A stretch of 64,000 bases of DNA from Isoetes taiwanensis (lineage: Eukaryota; Streptophyta; Lycopodiopsida; Isoetales; Isoetaceae), in contig JAJEKV010000059.1 of assembly GCA_021234155.1 (NCBI GenBank), positions 1,095,844 to 1,159,843 of the forward strand, written 5' to 3'. The translations under genes were made by a program, and so were the position numbers. Positions 1 through 10,786 of this stretch are shown piece after piece (positions within the stretch are counted from its first letter, which is position 1; the number at the start of each line of letters is the position of its first letter). The notes under the pieces were generated by a model, which saw only the letters and a list, made by a program, of their open reading frames with translations, was not told where the DNA came from and did not search any database.

Positions 1-102
1 TTCTCCGTTAACCATGGTGCAGGATTCGATATTTGGCATCCAATTTGAGACTCCAGAAAAATCAGAGGCAATATTCCAGACGCTCTGTAATGGCACTGCC
101 AT
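1..102 (-). pseudogene. SRPBCC / Bet v 1-like fold fragment, cut by window edge
   Basis: An open frame begins at an ATG at 102 on the minus strand and runs off the window. It reads MAVPLQSVWNIASDFSGV and then SNWMPNIESCTMVNGE. The pattern of a VW, an aspartate-phenylalanine, a WMPN and an SC...V.GE is what lachrymatory-factor-synthase-like and PYR-like SRPBCC proteins show at the N-terminus of the ligand-binding fold. It directly abuts an F-box fragment in another frame, so it is more likely one piece of a chimeric array than a free gene. Only 34 codons are visible, so the assignment rests on a short motif. Confidence 0.4.
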
Positions 103-104
103 TT

Positions 105-545
105 TCGTCTGCGACTTAGAACCAGCTTGGTTACATGACCAAAACGTAAGAGCAGAGAAGGCAGGGCCTGAATTGTCCATTATTTGCAATAAAGGACAGA
201 TTATACCTGCCTTGAGCTTCGGAATCATGCCAATGCTTACATACTAGACTGCAGGCATTTCGATCTGCGGCTCCCAGCTTTTTGAATATCAATTCAAGAC
301 ACCCATTAGGTAAAAACAGAGTAAAATCATCCTCTCTTGTCTGTTTCTTGAGATCTTGCTTTTGATCTTCTCCTTGAACGACTTGTTCTTGGCAATCTGC
401 TACCTGATTTGGTACGCCAGACGAAATTCCTTTGACGCCTGCAGGGGAGCCTCTGTTTTTAGCAATCAGACATTCAATCCGGCCTCCGAATGAAGCGCCT
501 ATGCGCCAGTGAAGCGCCTATAGCCGGAATGCCTGCCATCTCCAT
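105..545 (-). pseudogene. F-box protein fragment (SKIP2/VFB-like), frame-broken
   Basis: The minus strand encodes an F-box at about 312-190: LPNGCLELIFKKLGAADRN, then ACSLVCKHWHDSEAQGRYNL. This matches the F-box of plant SKIP2/VFB F-box-LRR proteins, substrate receptors of SCF ubiquitin ligases. After a frame change near 165 the text continues as ALPSLLLRFGHVTKLVL, which fits the segment after the F-box in that family. An ATG at 545 could start the protein, but a 19-bp direct duplication (units at 491 and 510) shifts the frame. Dropping one unit would restore it. The leucine-rich repeats are absent and SRPBCC sequence follows. I read it as a truncated pseudogene. Confidence 0.6.
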
Positions 546-566
546 GCTGCTGTGCTGGACAGGATT

Positions 567-809
567 TTAATCGGGCAAACAGGCGAGGCAGTGAAGCAGT
601 CCACGGCAGATAGGAAGCAACCCACAGCCGATGAAGCTTGGAAATCTGGCTCTGCCTCTGGTTCCCGAATCTTGGCTTATATTTGTAACCCAATTATCAA
701 GCCCCCTTCTTTTCCAAACTAGAAGATAATAGAGCTCCGCTGCAAGAAGAACTGCCAGAATCGAAAATATTACTGTGAGCGCCACTCCCAGAGTACCCAA
801 CGAGCCCAT
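567..809 (-). CDS. Small N-terminally anchored membrane protein, possibly truncated
   Basis: This 80-codon frame starts at an ATG at 809. Residues 8-32 are strongly hydrophobic (GVALTVIFSILAVLLAAELY) and are followed by YYLLVWKRR, a typical stop-transfer edge with tyrosines, a tryptophan and basic residues. Many uncharacterised plant proteins begin with a similar single anchor followed by (A)ELYYL(L)WW/K. The rest of the frame has no recognisable domain and may be read-through of a broken gene. The F-box fragment follows on the same strand. The membrane segment is seen; cellular role and integrity are unknown. Confidence 0.35.
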   Translation of the reverse strand: MGSLGTLGVALTVIFSILAVLLAAELYYLLVWKRRGLDNWVTNISQDSGTRGRARFPSFIGCGLLPICRGLLHCLACLPD

Positions 810-891
810 TTTTCGCTCAAATATCTGCCCTCTGCTTCATAAATCTGGTTTTCAACTTTCGGAGCTCACGAATCTATAAGTATGGCGCTCT

Positions 892-926
892 AAAGAAAAG
901 AAAAGAAAAGAAAAGAAAAGAAAAGA
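892..926. repeat. (AAAAG)n microsatellite
   Basis: Seven perfect AAAAG-type units lie upstream of the minus-strand membrane-protein start at 809. Confidence 0.9.
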
Positions 927-1092
927 AGCGGGATATGGAAGATTCAAATCAGCCCCTCATTCAAAACACACCAGCTATTTACACGAATATGCCAGCTGCC
1001 TCTTAGTACACATTTTGAATTTCATTTTATCCCGCCCATTCTTTTGAACAAGCATAACAGCAGGGAGCGGGGAGGATAGCATGGCGCCCATC

Positions 1093-1194
1093 GATCAGCC
1101 AAGCAGAGGCGCTCTAAAATATGGCGATCGACCAAGCGGCTATGCAGATCAGCCAAGCGGAGGCGCTCTAAAATATGGTGATTGACCAAGCGCC
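1093..1194. repeat. Two-copy tandem repeat, 54-bp period
   Basis: The block starting GATCAGCCAAGC at 1093 recurs at 1147 with a few substitutions. Both copies contain GGCGCTCTAAAATATGG. A shorter relative lies at about 880-895 (tatggcgctctaaag). Confidence 0.75.
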
Positions 1195-2109
1195 CAACTG
1201 TAAGTGGTGCGTTTGTGTTTTTCCTATTGCCATTTTCACTCTGAGGAGAAGGCGCTGGTATCTAAGTGCCCATTATTCAAATAGATATGGGATCATGCCT
1301 AAAGATCATGGATCACAAAGTAAAAACCAGGAATTTCCTTTGCAGGAGCCAGTTCTCGGTCTGTTTAGCCTGTTGTCTTTGAAACATTCTTGCAGTAATC
1401 CAAAATTCAGTGGGTAGATTTTTCTTGTACCTGTCACTCCTGCTTGGTATTTTGGCCTTGTGCGGTCTTAGCCTTGAAGATCTGGCCCTGTGCTATCTTT
1501 AACCCTGCTTATCCGACCTGAGAAATCGCTCCTAATCCCTGCATATCCGGTCCTGTGCTATTTCTAACTGCTTTTCCCGCTTCAATCTGAGCTCCTGATC
1601 CCTGCGGATCCGGCCTCTTTCTGATCAAATCAGCAACTGGGCAAGCATTTCCACTCTTTCGGCTCTTTCTTTAGGGTTAGCCCTATTTTGGATTTAAGAT
1701 TAGGGTATGCAATTGATTAATTTCCCCCTTCCTAAGATTTTTTATTCTATAATTAGTTCTCGTATCATTTTTTAGCCTAAGCCACTTGTTTATTTATAGT
1801 ATATAGTTAGTTCTCAGGTCATTTTTTCGCCTAGCCATTTTTTCAGTCTAGAGTTAGTTTTCTGCCTAGCCATTTTCTCATGTTAGTTCTTCGTTTACGA
1901 ATGTTAGCATAAGACATTTACTTATTTTTTAAGTTATTTCCTAACGTTTAGGGACTTCATCTTTTTTGGATTTTTCTACCTTCATTCTTGGGATTTCATC
2001 CACCCTCTTTCTTGCCACTTTTGGCCAAGAGTCACTTTTTTCTCGTTTGCTATTTTACAACGATTTTAACAACAATCGCGGGTAACTTTTTAAATGGTTA
2101 CGAAATTGG
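1195..2109. other. Non-coding stretch, T-rich
   Basis: I see no convincing gene. The sequence at 1440-1640 contains loosely repeated phrases (cctgtgctatttctaac, ctcctgatccctgc) suggesting an old degenerate tandem repeat. 1700-2090 is T-rich with short internal repeats of the type gttagttctc and cctagccatttt. Confidence 0.5.
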
Positions 2110-2490
2110 GAGGAATTTTTTGCACAGGACTTCTTGAGTCGAGAAAGGCCTTCGACCCCCTAAAACTGCGTTTTTGGCTTTTGTTGCCTTTCTCGATTTC
2201 GCCCGAGTGAAAGGCCTTCCGACCCCTAAAACTGCGTTTTGGCTTTGAGCTGCCTTTTCGACTCGCGAGTCGAGAAAGGCCTTCACCCCTAAAACTGCGT
2301 TTTTTTGAATTTTGCCCTTTCGACTTTTCGAAGTCGAAAGGCCTTCTGACCCCTAAAACTGCGTTTTTTAAGCTTTTTGGCCGCCTTTCTCGACTCGCGA
2401 AGTCGAAAGGCCTCCGACCCCCTAAAACTGTGTTTTTTAAGCTTTGAGCTGCCTTTCTCAACTCGCGAGTCGAGAAAGGCTCTCAGGCCT
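2110..2490. repeat. Tandem array of palindrome-containing units, about 60-75 bp period
   Basis: Five to six units follow one another. Each has a near-perfect palindrome of the type CCTTTCTCGACTCGCGAGTC and its complement, then GGCCTTC.GACCCCTAAAACTG and a (T)n tract with GCTTTGAGCTG. Copies of CCTAAAACTG occur near 2158, 2226, 2287, 2351 and 2421. The arms vary between units (a plain palindrome near 2265 and 2463, a TTTTCGAAGTC version near 2325). Short frames across it on the minus strand only translate the repeat and are not genes. Each unit could form a hairpin of roughly 12-14 bp. Confidence 0.85.
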
Positions 2491-3690
2491 GTATTTTCCA
2501 AAAATGGCCCTAAGAACTGTGTTTTATTTTATTTTATTTTTGCATGTAGCATCACTTGAACTTGATTTTGTCTTTTGCAGTCCTTATCTCGACCAGATAA
2601 TACATGCTTGGGAGCAATGAAAAGACCAGTTCATTGAAGAAAGATGCTCTAAAGAGGGTGGTGACATCAGTTGGACATACAAGCACGTGGCCTATGAAGG
2701 AACTCCTCATACAAATTTCTATCGTCTGTAAGTTGCTCCGTGACTTGGACAGAGCTCCACGCGCCGTTTGCGCTAGGTGGTTCATGTGTGAAGAGGGTGT
2801 AATCATTGTGATAATACGACCACTATGGTCTCTTCACCCACTGTAATAAATTGTAATGAGCCCATTTATAAATATAAGGTATCTCAAAACTAGTATTTTT
2901 TGGCGATTAAGTAAACAATTTGCTTAATTTTTGTTGGAATTTGTGATCTCTTGTCTACCCACCTAAGAAAATAGAGCCAAAATGTCTTGGTAAAGGAATT
3001 CACCCTCACGCGAAAACCTCTTATTTTGAATGACAAATAAGCCCCAAAACAGGGACTCGACTCGCTATCTGAGAAAACTGGGAGAAAGCTTGGATGCACA
3101 GTAACAGACAAAAATTCGAATTAAGGACAGTTTTCGGGTCGGGGTGCTCCTTTTTGTGTAAAATAACAGGGTTCCGAAAAAAAGTGGGAATGGAATGAGT
3201 CCCACTTTAATTAAATACGACTTGTACATTATCTAAGGTTAGGATGAAGAGGTAGAAATGAAGGGTAAAGATGAAGAGGAAGGGATGGTGGAGATGAAGT
3301 GGTTGAGATGGATGGATGAGATTAAGGGGCAAGAATTATAAAAGAAAAGTGAGGAGCACGAGCTCCTCCTCTCTCTCCCTGATCCAAGATTCTTGAGAGG
3401 GTTCAGAGACCTCTCTTGATCATGGATTCAGAGGCCCTCCATGTTTCAGAGGCATGGAGGGCTAATTGCATTGTATTTCCTTCTTTTATTCTTATAGATT
3501 GAAGATTATTCTGGGCCCAAGATTTTTCTTTGAATCTCTCTCATTCTTTATCTTACATCATCAAATTTGATCTTGATTCTTGCCTCTTGAGGCCACTTGT
3601 TGGTGATTGTGGAGGAAATCCGTCAACAGATCACAAGGACGTCAAAAATAGATTCATAGTAAAAGAAACAGGAGCAAACCAAGCATTAAG
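2491..3690. other. Intergenic, possibly the 5' part of a degraded retroelement
   Basis: No gene is recognisable. The region has a short hairpin near 3182-3207 (GTGGGAATGG / GAGTCCCAC) and a purine-rich run (3240-3340). It also has CTCCTCCTCTCTCTCCC and GAGGCCCTCCATG phrases of the kind seen in plant retrotransposon leaders. It leads directly into the ORF1-like fragment, so part of it may be that element's 5' region. This is inference from position and texture only. Confidence 0.3.
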
Positions 3691-4424
3691 GTGGCAAAAA
3701 TCAAGAATAAGGAGATGCAGCAAATGATGGAAGCTATGAAGGCTGATTTGATGGCAGCAATACTGGAATTTCTAAAAGAAGCTGTGAACTCAAAAGAAGC
3801 TGTGAACTCATTGATGAAGGATTTTAAAGAGGTTTATATGGAGCAAATGCAATTAGAGATGGATAAATATCGAGTGAGCATCCAATCATAGCTTTAACAA
3901 TTTAAGGAGAGCATGCGATCTGAAGTCCGTAAGATGATGCAAGAAGATGGAGATACAGAAGATGAAGATAACACATCATATTCTGATAATAGTGGCATTA
4001 CACAAGTACAATATTAGCTCACTTCTTTTATAAAGGTTAAAAGGAGAGAAACAAAGCATTAGATTCATTTATGGAAGAGCAAGAGAGGCAGAAAAGGGCT
4101 ATGAGCATTTGCGTGGTTGGTCTACCAAAAGATTCAAAGGAGAACATAACGGTGAAGATAATCATTTTTATCAAATTCAAGTTAGATTTTGATGGTGACA
4201 TAGTTGATGCATTTCGGGTGGACAAATCCTTTGGTAACACGAGGCATATTATTGTGAAATTTGCAAGCAAGGAGAATAAGATGGGTGTCTTGAGCAAGCG
4301 GGCATTGTTGAGGGGAGAGAAGGTATGGACTAATGATGATCTGACAAAGGAACAATATATTGAGTACAAACAGGAACTTCAGAAATTAAAAGATGCAAGG
4401 AAGAATGGTCATAAGGCATTTTGA
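3691..4424 (+). pseudogene. L1-type LINE ORF1-like fragment (coiled coil, then RRM-like and C-terminal domain)
   Basis: Two frames in series are visible. The first (3691-3891) is a charged helical stretch rich in M, E, K and A (MAKIKNKEMQQMMEAMKADL), likely coiled coil, closed by a stop. The second (4071-4424) reads SICVVGLPKDSKENITVKII, then a D...VDAFRVDK segment, HIIVKFASKEN, and KVWTNDDLTKEQYIEYKQEL with LKDARKNG. The order 'VxGLP', 'V..fRvgk', 'iivkF.s...k' and 'nDdLTkeQ..' is that of RRM-plus-CTD ORF1 proteins of L1-like elements. No reverse transcriptase follows. The stop between the two parts and the missing ORF2 mark it as a dead fragment. Confidence 0.45.
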
Positions 4425-4679
4425 AGGAAGGGACATGTTGTTGTGGAAGAAAAGAATGTGGAAAATGCACCTGCATAGGAAACAGCGACCATCAGATTTT
4501 CTTGTTGGAATATGAACACACTTAAAGCAAGCAAAAAATGACGCTATACATGGGGACATTTTAAGTAATGTAGATGTAAAATTCTTTATTGAAACATGTA
4601 AAAAAGATAAGGTAGGGCTTTTTGACATTATGGGGTTTTAAAATGATCATTCAATATGAAATAAAAATCGTTTGATTAC
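4425..4679. other. Boundary between ORF1-like fragment and Helitron remnant
   Basis: AT-rich sequence without a recognisable domain. The Helitron helicase reading becomes legible only from about 4680 rightwards (minus strand), so the break that removed the helicase C-terminus lies here. Confidence 0.4.
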
Positions 4680-6473
4680 AGGTAGTTGCTGCCTAAAATC
4701 ACTGCCAGCCAATACAATTATTTTTCCAAATGGTCTGGAATCGCATCGAATTTCCCTCAAGACAGTGTCTACTGCTGTGAGCGCATCGAAATGTGTCATG
4801 CTCAATTCATCCCACCAATGCTTTTCTTATTTTGTCTGCCTGCTTGCTTATGGGACGCAGGTCGGAAGTTGATTCAGGTGTCAGCTTTAGCGGGAGCTTG
4901 AATGTAGAGTGGACTGTTTGGGCTCCTTTGAGCAGAAGGCTCCCTATACCCGTCCATGCGACTGCAATAACGCCAAGCTCTCTTCCTCTCAACATGCTAA
5001 TAACGGTATTAAAGACGTATATTTTTCCAAAGCCCCCTGGCCCGTCCACGTTTATGCATGAACCTAATGGCTAAGCTCCATCAAATGCAAGGAGAATGGC
5101 ATCAGCTATTTCTTTTTGGTCTGGAGTTAATTTCGCATAGCACTCATCTCCTCTAGCCTTTTTAAAGGACACATTAAAGGTCTGGTTAATTGTTGCATCA
5201 TAGCACTGGTTTCGTCTAGGTCGTGGAAGCTGATACGATTGACAATTTGTTACGTTGGCAAGGAAGATTTCATTTATGGATAATAATGCTGCGTTGTATG
5301 CGTCTTCTTCTGACATGTCACGGGCATAGTCCTCCGCTAAATGGTGTTTGAACTTGCCCCATAATTCACGTGGATCCGAAGGAGGCCCATAGATGCAGAT
5401 GAAGGCAAATGTTTGTCGCAATTGGGCAGGCATCTGAAAAGCAGCTGCATCCTCGAGCGTTCTCTCCCATTCTGCGTCATCTGCTAATAGTCCAAGTTCC
5501 TTTGCTGCCTCATGAAATGTGGTGCACTATCTTCCATTGATATTTTTGATGTCTTCGAAGCTAGTGGCTCCTAATCTGTGTAGCAGCAATAGGCGCAAGT
5601 GATATCTTTCCATGTCCTTTGGGCTGACATTATACGTTCTTGAAATCAGTTTATATTTGCCCTCCCTTATTTTCCACGTGCCCTGGCTTTTTATAAAAGT
5701 ATAATGATGTGGAATTTTTGGATATGTATATTATTGAGCTGCGGGATCAATTTTATTTAGCTCGAACCACGTAGTGAGCATCGTGTGTTTTGTTGCAGCA
5801 TTTCAAGGCAGCCCTTTCTTGACCTTCTTCATAATATATTGTTTGTTTGTTTGTTAGGTAAATGAACAGGTAACCTGGATATATTATGAGAGCTAGTAAT
5901 GCAGTAAAATGCACTTTGAGTTCAAAAATAACAACATGTGGACAATGTGGGACGTGTGATGCATTTTGTAACCATATGTCCTCCACATTGCTTCTGGTGC
6001 AGAGATGTATCTCGTGTCAAGAAACTCTTGTATCTCGTCCCAATTGTATGTGGTCTGTGTGCTCGTCTCTGGATGTGCTGTTAATTTAATGCTCGCTCAA
6101 TCATGACCTTTATAAATGTACTTGAAAATGTATTTTATGCTCCCAACACTGAAACATTGTTCCACATTTATATGGCACATATACTTCTTTGTGAAATAAG
6201 CATTGTATGGGACAACTATGCTATTTCTATCATCCTGTTGCCTTGATCATATTGGACACCGACGCGTCTTCTATAATCGGGGTATCCATTCTCTTTGATT
6301 GACGTGTTTCCAGTAAATGCTTTTGAAAAACCTTTAGAACATTCCATTCTGCTAGTCTTTTTGGTTAGTTTCATGCATTCTCGAGTTACATGGTCCATGC
6401 ACCATGTATCTTTTCACAATTTCATGCAATTCAAGGTCCTCCAGTGGGTTTGTAATTCAGGATGTACCTAAAT
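4680..6473 (-). pseudogene. Helitron Rep/PIF1-like helicase, C-terminal piece
   Basis: Read on the minus strand from 6473: LHEIVKRYMVHGPC, then CSKGFSKAFTGNT and ENGYPDYRRR (typical of the region after the Rep domain). Next come VVPYNAYFTKKYMCHINVEQ, WDEIQEFLDTRYISAPEAMW and YYEEGQERAAL, then MPAQLRQTFAFICIYGPPSD. The PIF1 helicase start follows at about 5050, with Walker A degenerate as GPGGFGKI (family form GPGGTGKT), AVAWTGIGSLLLKGAQTVHS and a Walker B-like DELSM. It contains several stops and frame changes (near 5530 and 5065). The altered Walker A alone would be expected to abolish ATP binding. It is a relic. Confidence 0.85.
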
Positions 6474-7150
6474 CACTACAAGAGAACAGTGATTTATTGT
6501 CACTTTTTTTGTCACCAAAATATTATGTCCAAAAACTGATGTAAAAGTGACAATAAAAATGACAAAAATAGTGAAATCTAAATGACACTAAATGTGACAA
6601 TAGAGTGATGCAACAGTGACAAAAGAAAGTGACAAAAGGATGGTGCAAATGTGACTATAATGTGACAATAGAATGATATGGTTTTGACAAAACCATGTGT
6701 CAAAAATTTGACAATAAATTGACTTAATACTGACAAGAGTAATGACAAACAAATGCTATAAGTCTGACTATAATGTGGCAACAGATGACACAACTATGAC
6801 AATAGATTGACAAAGTGTTGACAAAACCATGTGCCAAAAATGTGTCAATAGACTGACTTTAGAATGACAAAAGCAGTGACAAAGAAATGATATAAATTTG
6901 ACCATAGTGTGACAATAAAATGTCATAAATTTGACAAAGATGTTGGAGAAAAAGTGGCACAAATGTGTCAATAGTGTGCCAATAGAATGCCTCAAATGTG
7001 ACAAGAGGGAGAGAAAAAGTTGACAAAAAAGTGAATATAAATTGACAATAAGTTGACATCAAAGTGTCAATATGCCGACAATAAAATAACAATAAATAGA
7101 TTTTGAAGTGACAATAGGATGACAAATAAGTGCCAATAAACTAACTTTAA
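6474..7150. repeat. Left TIR and subterminal repeat array of CACTA 1
   Basis: After the TIR, dozens of copies of TGACAAT, TGACAAA and AGTGACAA recur every 10-25 bp. Such arrays are the transposase-binding regions of CACTA elements. The same motif family, mostly as TGTCAAAAA and GTGACAAAAA, fills the right end. Confidence 0.85.
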
Positions 7151-7189
7151 AGAAGCTCATAAGAAATTATTCGAGAAGTCAAGATATCA

Positions 7190-10100
7190 TCAATCATCTT
7201 CTTGATCATCATCATTGTCAGGCTCTAATGTAGTACTATCAATCAGACGTCTGCGCCTGGGTACAACATGGACTACAATCCACCATGTTGGGTTAATGAG
7301 GGATTTTCAAAAGAAAAACACATTCAACTTGTTTAGGGTAAACGAAAGGTTCATTCATCTCTCCAAGAACCTGTGTTGAATCAATTTGATAGAAACCTGA
7401 AGGATGTGATCTCATGGTCTGATTTCTACCTCTATAAACAACTTTGAACCATTTTGCCCTCAAGATGGTTACATGAAATGAACGGAAGTCAACATCAATA
7501 ATATCAGTAATTTGCCCAACATAATTAAGGTCACTGGTAATAGGTTGTCGATCACGTTGACTGGCTTGACTTTTTTGTTCAAATTGAGAAGCAATTCCAC
7601 AGTCATATGTCAAGCGACCTTTGTCGACCTCTATAGTCCGAAGATGGTTTCCATAAGCCCACATTGAATTGTGAAAACGAGCCTGCATTTTAGAAGGATA
7701 CGAGAAATGAATCATATGCATGTAACATACATTGACAATAAATAGAAAACTGTACCTTTTTAACACATCCAAGTGCAATGTTGAAGTCATCCTTTGGAAC
7801 ATCCTCTCCTTTATCTCGTGCATCTTCCATTGCTTCAAGCAACCAATCACGAGTCATATCCTCAGGCAATTCTTCCAAAGACTCTGGATATAGAATACGT
7901 TTTCGGCCATGATGTATACTATTATGTGCAAAATCTCTTCTGGCTGCCTCTCTTTCTTCTCTAGCACATTTGTATCTCTCCCTCCACATTTCAAGACTTT
8001 CAGTATTACGTATTACAAACTTAGTTATTTCTTCAAACATTTCCTCATTCAATTTGCGAAGCACTCCATGACCTTGTAGAACCTCTTCTGCTACTTCCTT
8101 ATCCTCCTCGTCATTCCAAACCTTTGGGGCATCTTTGTGTATTGAAAGTGTGGCTTCATTTAGAAAGAACAATGTTTCATGAAGCAAATGACCCTCGGCC
8201 ATAGACCCCTCAGGCCTAGCCATTTGCCGAACGTAACCTTTCAAAATTTTCATGTACCGTTCTAAAAAGAACATCCACCGACTTGGAGCTGGTCCAACAA
8301 GTCGAATCTCTTCTGGTAGATGAATTAATAAGTGTACTTGAAGGTCAAAGAAACTTGTAGGGAGCTCTCGCTCCATCATGCACAGTAGTTCAGCTATCTC
8401 AACCTCCATTGTTGAAATATCGTCTAAGCTAATCTCTTTCATTGACACCCATCTACATACAAACTTGCTATTTGTTAACAACATAATTGAAAATATACCA
8501 CTAAAAAGCGTTTTGTGTCATACCTTGCAAACTTTCCAAGTCGATATATAATAGCACGAATGTTACTTGTAAGACAATTCTCAATTGCACATGGAAGAAT
8601 GTGCTAGAATGCAGCAAACACACATAATTAAAAAAATATGCCATAAGATATTTAATATAGAATCAATACCTGTATGAATTTATGCCAATCATGGGACTTC
8701 AACCCGCTTAGATCACCATCTTTTGTGAAGGCTTTACGGAGTGAAGCGCTATAGCCAGTGGGGGTGCGCATTTTGGATAGAACATTGGTTACTTGTAACT
8801 TCTCAGATTTGCTTAGAACCCAAGGTGCCTGGGGCAACCTAATGGCTTTGCCCTCCTCTTCAATAGGCCACAAAGTACGCATTATATTACAATCCTGTAA
8901 ATCCCTTCTGACACTTAACTTCTCCCAATCCCCTGTCAAATGCTTCCAGAGTGATTGCCCAACATTCTTGAAGATATGCATGGGATCTAGTAGATGCACA
9001 AGTTTTAATTCTTTCCAATACTCAAGGCGGTGAAAAATTGATAAACGTTTCATGCCTGGTGGTGGTATGACCTCATCATCATTCAATGCACCTTGTGACT
9101 CACGAGCCATATTCCATATTTCTAACCAATCCTTGGGTGTCATACGTATTGGTTTCTCAATAGAATTTGCTCCTCGCATAGGATGGCTAGATGGTAGGTA
9201 CTTTTTGTGTCCACGATATATTTGCTTGTTAAGGTGTTTGGAGCGGTAGCAACTCAAAGAAGTTCCACATGATGGGCAACCATTCATTCCACTTGTTTGC
9301 AAGCCTATAATTAGATAATGGGTTAGAAATTTTGCAGAGCATCGGTATTTTAGCATATACATACCAGAAGCAACACCAAAACCAGGATAATCGTGTGTCG
9401 TAAAGCAACATATCGCATGTAAAGTGAACTGATGTGGCGTCCTTACAATGTCATACATTTGGATGCCTTTCCATAACATCTCTAACTCTTCTATGAGTGG
9501 CTCCATGTACACATCCATGTTCTTTACTTGATGCTTCCCTGGTAATAATATATATTATAAAAGATTTTCGAAAATGAGATATTGAAATTTAATAATGCAC
9601 AAACCTGGAACAAGTAGTGCCAACATCAAATGTCCAGCTTTAGTTGCCATCCATGGTGGAATGTTGTAGTTGATCACAACTATAGGCCACACGCTATATT
9701 TTGATGACAATGTTCCAAATGGACAAATCCCATCCATTCCAATAGCAAGACGTAAATTGCGTGGTTCATCCTTAAATACCTGCCACTTATCTTCTATATG
9801 TTTCATAGCTTCTCCATCCGCTGGGATTCTTAAAATTCCATCATTACTTCGATGTGTCACATGAAAATCCATTAATGCTGACAAAGATGGAGAACGGAAC
9901 ATGTATTGCAAACGGGGAATAATGGGTAGATGTCGCAAAACTTTTCTCGGAACATTTTTCTTCTTCATATCCATCTTATAACGTGGCTCCTTGCATTTTG
10001 GGCACTCATGTAATGTTGCATATGCATTCCGGTACAATACACAATCATTTGGGCAAGCATGAATGCAGTGATATTCCAACCCTAATGCACGCAAGATTTC

Positions 10101-10551
10101 CCTTGCTTCTCTTCTTGAATTGGGAAGACAATGACCAGCAGGTAGTATTTTACTTAGCAAGCTACATGGAAAAGAGGAATAAGTGTGATGCAAGCTGCAT
10201 ATGATAAATGATTTCATAAGAAACTAATTTATCATTCAAAAAAATAACATACCTAAGTAGCTCTGATACACTGTTATTACTCCATGCAAATTTGTGTTGA
10301 AGATTCAGAATTAGCAAGCATGTTGCAAGACGTGACATCCTAGCCCCAGGATATAGTGGTTTGCCTGCCTCATCTTTGAGAACACTTGCATCTTCTTTAT
10401 CACCTTCAATATTGGCCTCTTGATTGGCATCATCATTCTCTCCATCTATAACAGGATAATAATTGTTAATAGTCTCAATTAGACCAATTTCTGGGACCGC
10501 ACTTCCTGCGGCAGATGTTGGTTCGCCGCTTGATGTGGACTCTCCATCGAA
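7190..10551 (-). CDS. CACTA TNP2-type transposase (Transposase_21, DUF4218, DUF4216)
   Basis: Seven exons with GT-AG borders and consistent phase join as 10551-10253, 10161-9605, 9538-9365, 9304-8670, 8603-8524, 8452-7756 and 7682-7190. This gives about 978 codons, near the family size. Landmarks in order: SELL...LPNSRREAREIL, the YHCIHACPNDCVLYRN motif, GMDGICPFGTL, DVYMEPLIEEL, FTTHDYPGFG, CPSCG, LLDPMHIFKNV (usual form D.MH..KN), the DUF4218 block LPTSFFDLQVHLLIHLPEEI, and DUF4216 ending NPTWWIVVHVVPRRR. The last exon has a one-base frame slip in a T-rich run near 7310. The first exon starts at an acceptor in phase 0 with no ATG, so upstream coding exons are required. Those at 12219-11794 fit in phase. 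Confidence 0.85.
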
Positions 10552-10786
10552 CTGCAATTATTCCCACATTAGTGCAATATTTGGTAAGACTAGGAAAACT
10601 TGGTATACCAATACTCGAGTAGCAAAACACTATGCAATCACAAAGTATGGAATAAATAGTAGTTGTTTTGCCAAATTAAATGAAATTTTAGTAGTATGCA
10701 ATAAATAGTAGTTGGTTAACGTAAATAGAAAATAAGAACAAATTTTTTATGTTAATCGTATCTAATTTTTAAATACAAAGTTTATT

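Noticed and set aside
1670-1705. Telomere-like TTTAGGG words
   Set aside because: Only one or two isolated copies, no tandem run.
2110-2490. CRISPR-like array (regular palindromic repeats with spacers)
   Set aside because: The context is a eukaryotic nuclear genome, the 'spacers' are themselves conserved between units, and no cas gene exists. It is a minisatellite with hairpins.
4037-4369. 110-codon minus-strand frame
   Set aside because: It is the antisense shadow of the ORF1-like frame at 4071-4424.
6578-7125. Cysteine- and serine-rich minus-strand open frames with hydrophobic stretches
   Set aside because: They are translations of the TGACAA subterminal array, so the apparent repeats in the protein are DNA repeats.
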